Below, piece after piece: positions 7,001 to 15,439 of a DNA stretch of 16,624 bases. The number at the start of each line of letters is the position of its first letter. Positions within the stretch are counted from its first letter, which is position 1. The translations under genes and the position numbers were made by a program. This stretch comes from an uncultured Eubacterium sp. GTDB taxonomy: Bacteria > Bacillota > Clostridia > Lachnospirales > Lachnospiraceae. The stretch is from NCBI GenBank assembly GCA_905236295.1, contig CAJOQF010000085.1, forward strand, positions 1-16,624, written 5' to 3'. Below the pieces are notes generated by a model. That model saw only the letters and a list, made by a program, of their open reading frames with translations, searched no databases and was not told the origin of the DNA.

Positions 7001-9461
7001 TCGTGCTCCTTACTTTGATAGGCGTAAGGTGCCATATCTCTTCGGCGTACTCGCGGATCGTGCGGTCGGATGAGAACTTGCCGGCGTTTGCGACATTGAT
7101 GAGGGCTGATCTTGCCCATCCCTTTTCATCGCGGTAAGCCGCCTCGACTCTCTCCTGCGCCTTCTTATATGATTCAAAATCTTTCAATATAAAGTATGTA
7201 TCCGCATACTGTGTCGACTCAGTGTTAAGCAGAGAATTGTAAAGGTCTCTGAAAAGTTCTGTATCGTTGTTTGAGTAAAATCCGTTTATGAGCTGCATGA
7301 GCACCTGACGGAGATCCTGGTCTGAGTTGAAGATATCCATCGGATTGTAGTCTCTGAGCTTTTCATGCTCGATGACCTCGTCGGATGACATTCCGAAGAT
7401 GAATGCGTTGTCCTCTCCGACTTCCTCGACGATCTCCACGTTTGCGCCATCCATCGTACCGATGGTGATGGCTCCGTTTAACATAAACTTCATATTACCT
7501 GTGCCGGATGCCTCCTTACTTGCAGTGGAAATCTGCTCGCTGACATCTGCGGCCGATATGAGAATCTCAGCATTTGATACCTTGTAATCCTCTATAAATA
7601 CAACCTTGATCTTTCCATCGATCGAATGATCGTTGTTTATTACATCGGCAACGTTGTTTATTAGCTTGATCGTAAGCTTGGCGATCTTGTAACCCGCAGC
7701 CGCCTTCGCTCCGAAGATAAATGTTCTCGGATAGAATTCCATGTGCGGATTCTCTTTGAGTTTGTTGTACAAGTACATTATATGAAGTATGTTGAGAAGC
7801 TGTCTCTTGTACTCGTGCAATCTCTTGATCTGTATATCAAATATCGATCTTGTGTCAATCGATATACCGTTATGCTCTGAAATATATTTTGCAAGACGCA
7901 CTTTGTTCTGATGTTTAATATTCATAAACTCGTGCTGAGCCTTTTCGTCATTGACAAAAATCTCAAGCTTTTTCAAATGACCGAGATCTGTTATCCAATC
8001 GTCTCCGATGCGGTCTGTTATCCAGTTTGCAAGGAGCGGATTGGCGTGAAGCAAAAAGCGTCTCTGCGTAATTCCGTTTGTCTTGTTATTAAACTTTTCA
8101 GGGAAGAGCTCGTAAAAGTCCTTCAATTCCTGATTCTTAAGGATTTCGGTGTGGAGTCTCGCAACACCATTTACCGAATATCCGGAAGCTATCGCGAGGT
8201 GAGCCATCTTGACCTGACCGTCGTATATGATAGCCATCTTCTGTACTTTTTCCTGGTTGCCCGGATAAGCCGCCTCTATCTGGAGAAGGAATCTGCGGTT
8301 TATCTCCTCAACTATCTGGTAAATTCTCGGAAGAAGTCTGGAGAATATCTCAATAGGCCATTTCTCAAGTGCCTCGGACATTATGGTGTGGTTTGTGTAC
8401 GCACATGTCTTTCTGGTGATCTCCCATGCCTCGTCCCATGAGAGTCCCTCCTCATCGAGAAGCAATCTCATAAGCTCTGCGACCGCAACTGTCGGATGAG
8501 TATCGTTTAACTGGAAGGTAACTTTCTCAGGCAGTTTTCTGATGTCCGGATGTGACTTTTTGTAACGCGAAAGCGCTCTCTGCACACTGGCGGAAACGAA
8601 GAAATACTGCTGTTTTAAGCGAAGCTCCTTACCCTGAATATGGTTGTCGTTCGGATAGAGAACATCAACGAGATTCTTTGCAAGATTCTCCTGCTCAACA
8701 GCCTTCTGATAATCTCCCTTGTCAAAGGAATCAAGCTCGAAAACTTCCTTAGGCTGGGCATCCCAGATCATAAGGGAATTGACCATTCCGTTTCCGTATC
8801 CGGTGATAGGCATATCATAAGGAATAGCCAGTACCGACTGAGCACCCTCCTGGATAAATCTCGTGCGACCGTTTCCGAGATCCTCGCTTCTGACATATCC
8901 GCCGAATTTAACTTCCTTTGCATACTCAGGTCTGCGGAGCTCGAACGGATAGCCGTCCTTTAACCAGTTGTCCGGTACTTCCACCTGGAATCCATCCACG
9001 ATCTTTTGCTTGAACATACCGTAGTGGTATCTGATACCGCATCCGTATGCCGGATATCCGAGGGTGGTAAGGGAGTCGAGGAAGCACGCGGCAAGCCGTC
9101 CCAGACCACCGTTTCCGAGTGCCGGATCAGGCTCCTCATCCTCAATGACATTGAGATCGATTCCCAGCTCGTCCAAGGCCTGTCTTATCTCGTCGTAGCA
9201 GAGAAGATTGATCATGTTGTTTCCGAGCGCACGGCCCATAAGAAACTCCATAGACATATAGTAGACTATCTTAGGATCCTCTTCCTTCATTGCAGTCTGG
9301 GTGTTCATCCACTGATCTACAACCTCATCCTTGACAGCGTATGCCACTGCCCAGAAAAGTTCCTGTTTAGTAGCTTCTTTAAGAGTCTTTCTATAACGAC
9401 GCCTTACTACGTCTTTGATCTGCTGTTGGAATTCCTGTTTGTCAAATACTCTCATTGCCAT
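6993..9461 (-). CDS. glgP: Glycogen/alpha-glucan phosphorylase
   Basis: Family GT35 phosphorylase of 822 residues, close to the usual bacterial length. It releases glucose-1-phosphate from the non-reducing ends of glycogen or maltodextrin using pyridoxal phosphate and orthophosphate. Recognised stretches are YYMSMEFLMGRAL, DPALGNGGLGRLAACFLDS, YGIRYHYG-like residues (here CGIRYHYGMF), FQLNDTHPTVAVAELMR, NTNHT-like YTNHTIMSEALEKW, FDIQIKRLHEYKRQLLN, and the pyridoxal-phosphate motif EASGTGNMKFMLNG with the Schiff-base Lys near 658. ATG at 9461 follows GGGAGG by six bases. It lies 23 bp after ileS with no terminator, so it is probably transcribed with ileS as the last gene of the upstream run. 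Other glycogen genes are absent from the window. Substrate (glycogen versus maltodextrin) cannot be settled from sequence. Confidence 0.97.
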   Translation of the reverse strand: MAMRVFDKQEFQQQIKDVVRRRYRKTLKEATKQELFWAVAYAVKDEVVDQWMNTQTAMKEEDPKIVYYMSMEFLMGRALGNNMINLLCYDEIRQALDELGIDLNVIEDEEPDPALGNGGLGRLAACFLDSLTTLGYPAYGCGIRYHYGMFKQKIVDGFQVEVPDNWLKDGYPFELRRPEYAKEVKFGGYVRSEDLGNGRTRFIQEGAQSVLAIPYDMPITGYGNGMVNSLMIWDAQPKEVFELDSFDKGDYQKAVEQENLAKNLVDVLYPNDNHIQGKELRLKQQYFFVSASVQRALSRYKKSHPDIRKLPEKVTFQLNDTHPTVAVAELMRLLLDEEGLSWDEAWEITRKTCAYTNHTIMSEALEKWPIEIFSRLLPRIYQIVEEINRRFLLQIEAAYPGNQEKVQKMAIIYDGQVKMAHLAIASGYSVNGVARLHTEILKNQELKDFYELFPEKFNNKTNGITQRRFLLHANPLLANWITDRIGDDWITDLGHLKKLEIFVNDEKAQHEFMNIKHQNKVRLAKYISEHNGISIDTRSIFDIQIKRLHEYKRQLLNILHIMYLYNKLKENPHMEFYPRTFIFGAKAAAGYKIAKLTIKLINNVADVINNDHSIDGKIKVVFIEDYKVSNAEILISAADVSEQISTASKEASGTGNMKFMLNGAITIGTMDGANVEIVEEVGEDNAFIFGMSSDEVIEHEKLRDYNPMDIFNSDQDLRQVLMQLINGFYSNNDTELFRDLYNSLLNTESTQYADTYFILKDFESYKKAQERVEAAYRDEKGWARSALINVANAGKFSSDRTIREYAEEIWHLTPIKVRSTTE

Positions 9462-9484
9462 AAAGTACCTCCCGTTTTTTATTT

Positions 9485-12400
9485 CTATCGCTTCACACCA
9501 AGCGAAACCTCACGTCCGTTAATCTTCCAATCCTTGGTATAACCCTCAGGCTTGGTATTGTTTATCTCAAGAGCGAGACAGTCGCCCTTTATCTCCTCTG
9601 CGTTTCTCTCGAAGACACCGCCCACATAATCGTCAGACTCGAAACTCACATAGATCTTGTCCATAACCTCAAATCCGGCTTCCTTACGCATGGTCTGTAT
9701 CTTTGAAACGATCTCGCGGACAAATCCTTCCTCCAAAAGCTCATCGGAAAGTGTTGTGTTTAACACAACCGTCACTCCGCCGTAGCTCTCTGAAACATAA
9801 CCTTCCTGCTGTGTTACGGTTATGAGAAGATCCTCCTCATCAAGCTTCACGCCGTCACCTATATCGGTAAACTCCAACGCTCCCTTGCTCTTCAAGGTCT
9901 CGTACGCCTCATTTCCGTTCAATCCGGCAAGTCTTTCCTGAATAGCCTTCAAGTGCTTTCCATATTTAGGTCCGACTGTTCTAAGCTGCGGTTTGAATGA
10001 ATAATCCGTGTAGCTTGATACATCATCAGTGAATGAAACAGTCTTGACATTCAACTCATCTGCTATGATATCAATGTAGTACTGTGACAGACTGCCCTCA
10101 GCCTTTACATACATCTCACCGATCGGCTGACGGTTCTTGATGTTTGCGGCATTTCTGGCTGCTCTTCCGAGCACAACGATTCCGAGAACCGTCTCCATAG
10201 ACTCCTCGAGATCCTTGTCGATAACTGACTCATCGCAGGTCGGGAAGTCGCAGAGATGAATGCTGAGCGGAGCATCCTTATCCACGCTTCTCACCAGATT
10301 CTGATATATCTCCTCCGTCATAAACGGGATCATCGGAGCAGCACACTTGGCAACTGTGACAAGAGCTGTGTAGAGAGTCATATATGCATTGATCTTATCC
10401 TGCTCCATGCCCTTTGCCCAGAAACGCTCACGACTTCTTCTTACATACCAGTTACTCATCTCGTCAACGAATGAATCTAAAGCTCTTGCAGCCTCAGGAA
10501 TACGATAGTTGCCGAGATTGTCGTCAACATCTTTTATAAGTGTATTGAGCTTTGACAGGAGCCACTTGTCCATTACGGAAAGTTTGTCCTTCTCAAGCTT
10601 GTATTTTGAAGCATCAAACTCGTCAATGTTTGCGTAGAGGACGAAGAACGCATATGTGTTCCAAAGGGTTCCCATAAACTTTCTCTGACCTTCTTTTACG
10701 GCATCTCCGTGGAAACGGTTCGGAAGCCACGGTGCAGAGTTGATGTAGAAATACCATCTGATAGCGTCAGCTCCGTATGTCGCAAGAGCATCAAACGGGT
10801 CAACCGCATTTCCCTTTGACTTTGACATCTTCTGTCCGTTTTCATCCTGGACATGGCCGAGAACGATAACATTCTCATAAGGAGCCTTGTCAAAGAGAAG
10901 TGTGGACTCTGCCATGAGTGAATAAAACCATCCTCTGGTCTGGTCAACCGCCTCAGAGATAAATTTAGCCGGGAACTGCTTCTCGAACAGATCCTTGTTC
11001 TCAAACGGATAATGATGCTGCGCAAACGGCATCGCACCAGAATCGAACCAGCAGTCTATAACCTCAGGAACGCGGTGCATATCCTTGCCGCACTTCGGAC
11101 ATTTTATCGTCACTTCGTCAATGTAAGGTCTGTGAAGCTCGATGTTCTTCGCATCCGGATTGCCGGATTTTTCAGCGAGTTCCTCTCTGCTTCCGATGGA
11201 CTCCATATGACCGCAGTCGCACTGCCATACATTGAGCGGAGTACCCCAGTAACGGTTTCTTGAGATGCCCCAGTCCTGAATATTCTCAAGCCAGTCACCG
11301 AAACGTCCCTTTCCGATGGAATCCGGGATCCAGTTTACGGTGTTGTTGTTCTTTACAAGGTTATCTCTAACCTCTGTCATCTTGATAAACCATGACTCGC
11401 GCGCATAGTAGATAAGCGGTGTGTCACATCTCCAGCAGTGAGGATAACTGTGCTCAAACTTAGGAGCATCGACAAGAAGTCCCTTTGCTTCGAGGTCGAT
11501 AAGGATCTGCTTGTCGGCATCCTTGCAGAACATTCCTGCGTATGCGGTCTCCTTGGTCATCTCACCCTTTCCGTCTACAAGCTGCACAAACGGAAGATCG
11601 TAACGGCGTCCCACCTGTGCATCATCCTCACCGAAGGCAGGAGCTATATGTACAACTCCGGTACCATCAGCCATTGTAACATAGTCGGCGCAGGTGACAT
11701 ACCAGGCTTTTTTGCCCTGTTTTGCCACTGTATCGTTTGCGAAGTCAAAGAGCGGAATATACTCCTTGCCCTCCAGGTCTTTTCCTATATAGGTTCCGAG
11801 GATTTCGTATTTAGGCGCTTTCGGTGCCTCGGCTCCCTTTTTCTTTTTGCTTTTTGAATCCTTGTCTTCTTCAGGCTCTGAGCCATCTTTGATGCTAGCA
11901 AGAACCTTGTCGGCAAGTGCCTTCGCAAGATAATACACGCATCCGTCCATAGCCTTTACCTTGATGTACTCCTCGTCCGGATTGACGCACAACGCCACGT
12001 TTGAAGGAAGTGTCCACGGTGTGGTCGTCCATGCGAGAATATAAGCGTCCTCGTCTTTAACCTTGAATCGCACAACTGCGGAACGCTCTTTTACGTCCTT
12101 ATAACCCTGTGCAACCTCGTGTGAGGAAAGCGGGGTTCCGCAACGCGGGCAATACGGAACAATCTTGAATCCCTTGTAGAGGAGTCCCTTGTTCCAGATT
12201 TCTTTGAGTGCCCACCACTCTGACTCTATAAAATTATCATCATATGTCACATAAGGATCGTCCATATCAGCCCAGAATCCGACTGTTCCGGAGAAATCCT
12301 CCCACATACCTTTGTATTTCCAGACACTCTCCTTACATTTTGTGATGAAAGGATCAAGTCCGTACTCCTCAATCTGCTCCTTGCCGTCAAGTCCGAGAAG

Positions 12401-12694
12401 TTTTTCAACCTCAAGCTCAACCGGAAGTCCGTGGGTATCCCATCCTGCCTTTCTCGGGACATACTTGCCCTTCATGGTCTGGTATCTCGGTATCATATCC
12501 TTTATAACTCTGGTAAGCACGTGTCCGATATGCGGCTTCCCATTGGCTGTCGGCGGTCCGTCGTAGAATGTGTAGGTTTCACACCCCTCGCGGATCTTGA
12601 GACTCTTTTCAAAGATCTCATTCTCGTTCCAAAAATCCAAAGTCGATTTTTCTCTGTCAACAAAATTTAAATCAGTAGAAACTTTCTTGTACAT
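9485..12694 (-). CDS. ileS: Isoleucyl-tRNA synthetase, long (type 2) form
   Basis: Class I synthetase charging tRNA-Ile with isoleucine, with an editing domain against valine. Motifs seen are PHIGH (HIGH at residues 55-58), RKAGWDTHGLPVE, PYCPRCGTPLSSHEV, TTTPWTLPSN in the CP1 editing domain, AVDQTRGWFYSL, and KMSKS (622-626). From the ATG at 12694 it has 1069 residues, which with these motif variants fits the eukaryote-like IleS2 clade rather than the roughly 930-residue IleS1. A TTG at 12706 in frame would add four residues (MEIQ), but GGAG sits six bases before the ATG, which I prefer. A Lys/Glu-rich low-complexity stretch occupies about residues 270-295 within CP1. The gene follows the DUF4190-like gene by 20 bp. 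There is no room for a T-box leader immediately upstream. Confidence 0.97.
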   Translation of the reverse strand: MYKKVSTDLNFVDREKSTLDFWNENEIFEKSLKIREGCETYTFYDGPPTANGKPHIGHVLTRVIKDMIPRYQTMKGKYVPRKAGWDTHGLPVELEVEKLLGLDGKEQIEEYGLDPFITKCKESVWKYKGMWEDFSGTVGFWADMDDPYVTYDDNFIESEWWALKEIWNKGLLYKGFKIVPYCPRCGTPLSSHEVAQGYKDVKERSAVVRFKVKDEDAYILAWTTTPWTLPSNVALCVNPDEEYIKVKAMDGCVYYLAKALADKVLASIKDGSEPEEDKDSKSKKKKGAEAPKAPKYEILGTYIGKDLEGKEYIPLFDFANDTVAKQGKKAWYVTCADYVTMADGTGVVHIAPAFGEDDAQVGRRYDLPFVQLVDGKGEMTKETAYAGMFCKDADKQILIDLEAKGLLVDAPKFEHSYPHCWRCDTPLIYYARESWFIKMTEVRDNLVKNNNTVNWIPDSIGKGRFGDWLENIQDWGISRNRYWGTPLNVWQCDCGHMESIGSREELAEKSGNPDAKNIELHRPYIDEVTIKCPKCGKDMHRVPEVIDCWFDSGAMPFAQHHYPFENKDLFEKQFPAKFISEAVDQTRGWFYSLMAESTLLFDKAPYENVIVLGHVQDENGQKMSKSKGNAVDPFDALATYGADAIRWYFYINSAPWLPNRFHGDAVKEGQRKFMGTLWNTYAFFVLYANIDEFDASKYKLEKDKLSVMDKWLLSKLNTLIKDVDDNLGNYRIPEAARALDSFVDEMSNWYVRRSRERFWAKGMEQDKINAYMTLYTALVTVAKCAAPMIPFMTEEIYQNLVRSVDKDAPLSIHLCDFPTCDESVIDKDLEESMETVLGIVVLGRAARNAANIKNRQPIGEMYVKAEGSLSQYYIDIIADELNVKTVSFTDDVSSYTDYSFKPQLRTVGPKYGKHLKAIQERLAGLNGNEAYETLKSKGALEFTDIGDGVKLDEEDLLITVTQQEGYVSESYGGVTVVLNTTLSDELLEEGFVREIVSKIQTMRKEAGFEVMDKIYVSFESDDYVGGVFERNAEEIKGDCLALEINNTKPEGYTKDWKINGREVSLGVKR

Positions 12695-12700
12695 TTGTAT

Positions 12701-12704
12701 CTCC
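12701..12704 (-). promoter_or_regulatory. Ribosome binding site deciding the ileS start
   Basis: GGAG stands six bases before ATG 12694. The alternative TTG at 12706 overlaps this motif and has only a weak AAAGAAAAG upstream, so the ATG is favoured. Confidence 0.65.
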
Positions 12705-12714
12705 AAACTTTTCT

Positions 12715-13287
12715 TTATAGTGATGTTCCGTCGTCATCTGAATATCCGAACGGAAGATTGAAAACGTTGTCATCATCGTCGTAATAATTCCCGTCATCAT
12801 AATAGATGCCGTACTCGTCCAATATATCATTGAAGATGTCATTGTAGGTGTTGCCCACATTGCCCATAACACCCTGGAATACAGCACTTATCAATACCGC
12901 ATAGAAGATAATTCCTCCGGCTATAGACGCAATACCCGTTATAATTCCGGTGATCGCAAAACCGCGTCTTTTTTTCTTTCCCGCCAAATGTATGATACCG
13001 AAAACAATCGCAAGTATTGCAAGCGGTATGTTGATAAACGCAAAGAACAAGGCTGCAGAGATAATACCGAGCACGAAAGCTGCTATCGCAAAGCCTGCTC
13101 CGCCGTTATTTTTCTGATCGGGACCCGGATTGTATGTTCCCTGATTCGGGTATCCACGGTTGTATTGCCCCTGGTTTGCATATCCCTGATTGTACTGCCC
13201 CTGATTTGCATATCCCTGGTTATACTGGCCCTGGTTGGCGTATCCCTGGTTATTGGTTTCTGTGTTTTGTTCGAATTTTTCTTCCAT
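12715..13287 (-). CDS. DUF4190-like membrane protein with Q/N/Y/G-rich repeats
   Basis: Protein of 190 residues, function unknown. Residues 11-59 are a low-complexity region built from 10-residue units around QYNQGYANQG, lacking hydrophobic residues. Residues 64-140 hold two or three membrane segments (about 65-84, 87-102 and 109-137). Between them LAIVFGIIHLAGKKKRRGFAITGIITG resembles the DUF4190 pattern of small bacterial membrane proteins. No signal peptide is visible, and the KKKRR after the second segment suggests a cytoplasmic loop. The tail (residues 149-190) is strongly acidic, rich in Asp and Tyr. An in-frame GTG at 13296 would add three residues, but AGGTGA lies five bases before ATG 13287, which I chose. 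It starts 12 bp after the dapL stop and ends 20 bp before ileS, so it is probably co-transcribed. The neighbours do not reveal its role. Confidence 0.85.
   Translation of the reverse strand: MEEKFEQNTETNNQGYANQGQYNQGYANQGQYNQGYANQGQYNRGYPNQGTYNPGPDQKNNGGAGFAIAAFVLGIISAALFFAFINIPLAILAIVFGIIHLAGKKKRRGFAITGIITGIASIAGGIIFYAVLISAVFQGVMGNVGNTYNDIFNDILDEYGIYYDDGNYYDDDDNVFNLPFGYSDDDGTSL
13141..13260 (-). repeat. Four tandem 30-bp coding repeats
   Basis: Four imperfect 30-bp units (13141-13170, 13171-13200, 13201-13230, 13231-13260) encode the Q-Y-N-Q-G-Y-A-N-Q-G units of the DUF4190-like protein. A more diverged fifth unit (GTYNPGPDQK) follows at 13111-13140. Unit length is a multiple of three, so copy-number change would keep the frame. 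Confidence 0.9.
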
Positions 13288-13292
13288 ATAAG

Positions 13293-13298
13293 TCACCT
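13293..13298 (-). promoter_or_regulatory. Ribosome binding site deciding the DUF4190-like start
   Basis: AGGTGA lies five bases before ATG 13287 and immediately follows the dapL stop. The in-frame GTG at 13296 is part of this motif and has no site of its own. Confidence 0.6.
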
Positions 13299-13299
13299 G

Positions 13300-14514
13300 T
13301 TATAATTTCTGAATCCTCTCGAGTGCGCGAACAGTATTCTCATAACTACCAAAAGCTGTCAGTCTGAAGTATCCCTCTCCGTTCGGTCCAAATCCGGAGC
13401 CCGGAGTTCCAACGACATTTGCCTTTTCAAGAAGGAAGTCGAAGAAATCCCACGAAGACATATTGTCCGGAGTCTTAAGCCAGATGTACGGAGCGTTCAC
13501 GCCTCCGAAAACTGTGTAACCGGCCTTCTCAAGACCATCTTTTATGGTCTTTGCATTGTTCATATAATATGCGATCTGTTCTTTGAGCTGTGCCTTGCCC
13601 TCCGCAGAGTAAACCGCCTCACCGGCGCGTTGCTGAATATAAGGTGCTCCGTTGAACTTGGTGCCGTGTCTTCTTGCCCACATTGCATTGAGTGAAGCGG
13701 ATCCGCACTTCAGGTCTTTCGGAACAACCGTGTATCCGAGTCTCACTCCCGTAAATCCGGCATTCTTTGAAAAACTCTTGATCTCTATCGCGCAGGTCTT
13801 CGCTCCCTTACACTCATAGATCGAATGGGCAACATTGTCTTCTGAAATGTAAGCCTCGTATGCCGCATCATAGATGATCACTGCGCCAACCCTGTTTGCG
13901 TAATCAACCCATTCCTGAAGCTGAGTCTTTGTGATGGTGGTACCCGTCGGGTTGTTCGGGAAACACAGGTAGATAAGCTGTGGTGTCTCCTTCGGAAACT
14001 CCGGAACAAATCCGTTTTCCATGGTGGTCGGCATGTAGATCACATTGCTCCATGTGCCCGTCTTTTCGTCATACTCTCCGGTTCTTCCGCTCATGACATT
14101 TGAGTCGACATAAACCGGATAAACCGGATCGCAAACTGCAATCTTTGCATCTGCAGAGAAAATCTCCTGAATATTTCCGGAATCGGACTTGGCTCCGTCC
14201 GATACAAAAATCTCGTCAGCGGCGATATCGCAGCCTCTTGCCTTGTAGTCATTTTCAACTATCGCATTGCGAAGGAAGTCATATCCGAGATCCGGCGCAT
14301 AGCCTTTAAATGTATCTGCGTTTGCCATCTCGTCAACTGCCGCATGAAGCGCCTTTACGATCGCCGGCGCAAGCGGCTGGGTTACATCGCCAATACCGAG
14401 TCTTATGATCTCCTTGTCCGGGTTTGCATCCGCAAATTCCGAAACCTTCTTGGCTATAGTTGAAAACAGATAGCTTCCGGGAAGCTTTAAATAATTCTCA
14501 TTTACCTTAAACAT
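13300..14514 (-). CDS. dapL: LL-diaminopimelate aminotransferase
   Basis: Pyridoxal-phosphate aminotransferase of 404 residues. It converts tetrahydrodipicolinate directly to LL-2,6-diaminopimelate with glutamate as donor, bypassing the acylated DapD/DapC/DapE steps. Signatures are the N-terminal [58 protein letters not shown] (184-194), YDAAYEAYI, and [15 protein letters not shown] with Schiff-base Lys250. Start and length match DapL rather than generic aspartate aminotransferases. Three start codons crowd upstream: ATG 14519 is followed at once by TGA, GTG 14517 adds one residue, and ATG 14514 has eight bases from AAAGGA. I chose 14514. The gene follows dapF by 70 bp, where a weak promoter may lie; together the two genes take tetrahydrodipicolinate to meso-diaminopimelate. 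Confidence 0.96.
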   Translation of the reverse strand: MFKVNENYLKLPGSYLFSTIAKKVSEFADANPDKEIIRLGIGDVTQPLAPAIVKALHAAVDEMANADTFKGYAPDLGYDFLRNAIVENDYKARGCDIAADEIFVSDGAKSDSGNIQEIFSADAKIAVCDPVYPVYVDSNVMSGRTGEYDEKTGTWSNVIYMPTTMENGFVPEFPKETPQLIYLCFPNNPTGTTITKTQLQEWVDYANRVGAVIIYDAAYEAYISEDNVAHSIYECKGAKTCAIEIKSFSKNAGFTGVRLGYTVVPKDLKCGSASLNAMWARRHGTKFNGAPYIQQRAGEAVYSAEGKAQLKEQIAYYMNNAKTIKDGLEKAGYTVFGGVNAPYIWLKTPDNMSSWDFFDFLLEKANVVGTPGSGFGPNGEGYFRLTAFGSYENTVRALERIQKL

Positions 14515-14546
14515 CACATTTTTCCTTTCGTTGAACTAACTAATAT

Positions 14547-14575
14547 ATAGTATCAAATTTTCAAGTAATCCGCAA
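14547..14575 (-). promoter_or_regulatory. Weak candidate promoter upstream of dapL
   Basis: In the 70-bp dapF-dapL gap, minus-strand TTGCGG (14570-14575) and TACTAT (14547-14552) are 17 bp apart in an AT-rich stretch. Matches to consensus are only 3 of 6 and 4 of 6. The spacing and the unusually long gap are the main support. Confidence 0.3.
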
Positions 14576-14584
14576 TGCAAGCAA

Positions 14585-15421
14585 TTATATATCTATGGTT
14601 CCCTTAAAAACTGTCGTAGCCGGTCCGGTCATGTAAACATGGTTGTCCGACTCATCCCACTCGATCTCGAGATCTCCTCCGAGAAGGTGAACACGCACCG
14701 TTCTGTCGGTGTGCCCGTTTAATACCGAAGCCACAACCGAAGCGCAGGCACCCGTTCCGCAGGCGAGAGTCTCTCCCGATCCTCTCTCCCAGACGCGCAT
14801 CTGGATCTCATTTTTGTTTATTATTCTGATAAACTCAGTATTGATACGATTCGGAAACATTTCGTTATTCTCGAATTTGGGGCCGATCTTTTCAAGCTCA
14901 AGTCCGTCAACATCGTCAACATATATTATGCAATGGGGGTTTCCCATGGATACACATGTTATGGCGTATTCCTGTCCTTCCACTGTGAGGGGCTCGGAAA
15001 CCACCTTGTCCTTTCCCTCAGCCCTCACCGGGATATCTCCCGGGATGAGAATAGGCTCACCCATATCTACTCTGACCTTTTCAACCTTTCCATCCTTTAC
15101 GGTGAGGTCGAGGTACTTTATTCCCCCGAGGGTCTCGACCGAAATATCGGTCTTGTCAGTCAGTCCGTTGTCATATACAAATTTTGCGACACATCTAATG
15201 CCGTTTCCGCACATTTCGCCCCTTGAACCGTCGGCGTTGTACATCGCCATCTCAAAGTCCGCTTTATCGGACGGATTTATCATTATGAGACCATCCGACC
15301 CTATTCCGAAATGTCTGTCCGAAACAAATTTTGAAACCTCGCCCGGATTGTCAAGCTTTTCTTTGAAACCATCAACATAGACATAATCATTGCCGAGGCC
15401 GTGCATTTTAATAAATTCCAT
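14585..15421 (-). CDS. dapF: Diaminopimelate epimerase
   Basis: Cofactor-independent epimerase interconverting LL- and meso-diaminopimelate, the last step before lysine and peptidoglycan precursors. From ATG 15421 it has 278 residues, usual for the family. It begins [17 protein letters not shown]. The two catalytic cysteines are Cys71 in [10 protein letters not shown] and Cys221 in [19 protein letters not shown] and [10 protein letters not shown] are further family stretches. An in-frame GTG at 15433 would add four residues, but it overlaps the GGAGG site five bases before the ATG, so the ATG is preferred. It begins 18 bp after the hisA stop and precedes dapL, which supplies its LL-substrate. 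Confidence 0.97.
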   Translation of the reverse strand: MEFIKMHGLGNDYVYVDGFKEKLDNPGEVSKFVSDRHFGIGSDGLIMINPSDKADFEMAMYNADGSRGEMCGNGIRCVAKFVYDNGLTDKTDISVETLGGIKYLDLTVKDGKVEKVRVDMGEPILIPGDIPVRAEGKDKVVSEPLTVEGQEYAITCVSMGNPHCIIYVDDVDGLELEKIGPKFENNEMFPNRINTEFIRIINKNEIQMRVWERGSGETLACGTGACASVVASVLNGHTDRTVRVHLLGGDLEIEWDESDNHVYMTGPATTVFKGTIDI

Positions 15422-15426
15422 CTTTT

Positions 15427-15431
15427 CCTCC
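15427..15431 (-). promoter_or_regulatory. Ribosome binding site deciding the dapF start
   Basis: GGAGG stands five bases before ATG 15421. The upstream in-frame GTG 15433 overlaps this motif and is therefore unlikely to be used. Confidence 0.65.
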
Positions 15432-15439
15432 ACACACTG

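Noticed and set aside
12715..13287. Collagen-like or secreted adhesin repeat protein
   Set aside because: The repeat is Q/N/Y-rich without a Gly-X-Y pattern, there is no signal peptide or LPXTG-type anchor, and the membrane segments match a DUF4190-like pattern better.
14518..14584. Lysine riboswitch before dapL
   Set aside because: Only about 70 bp is available and no conserved lysine-riboswitch core is visible; the class needs well over 150 nt.
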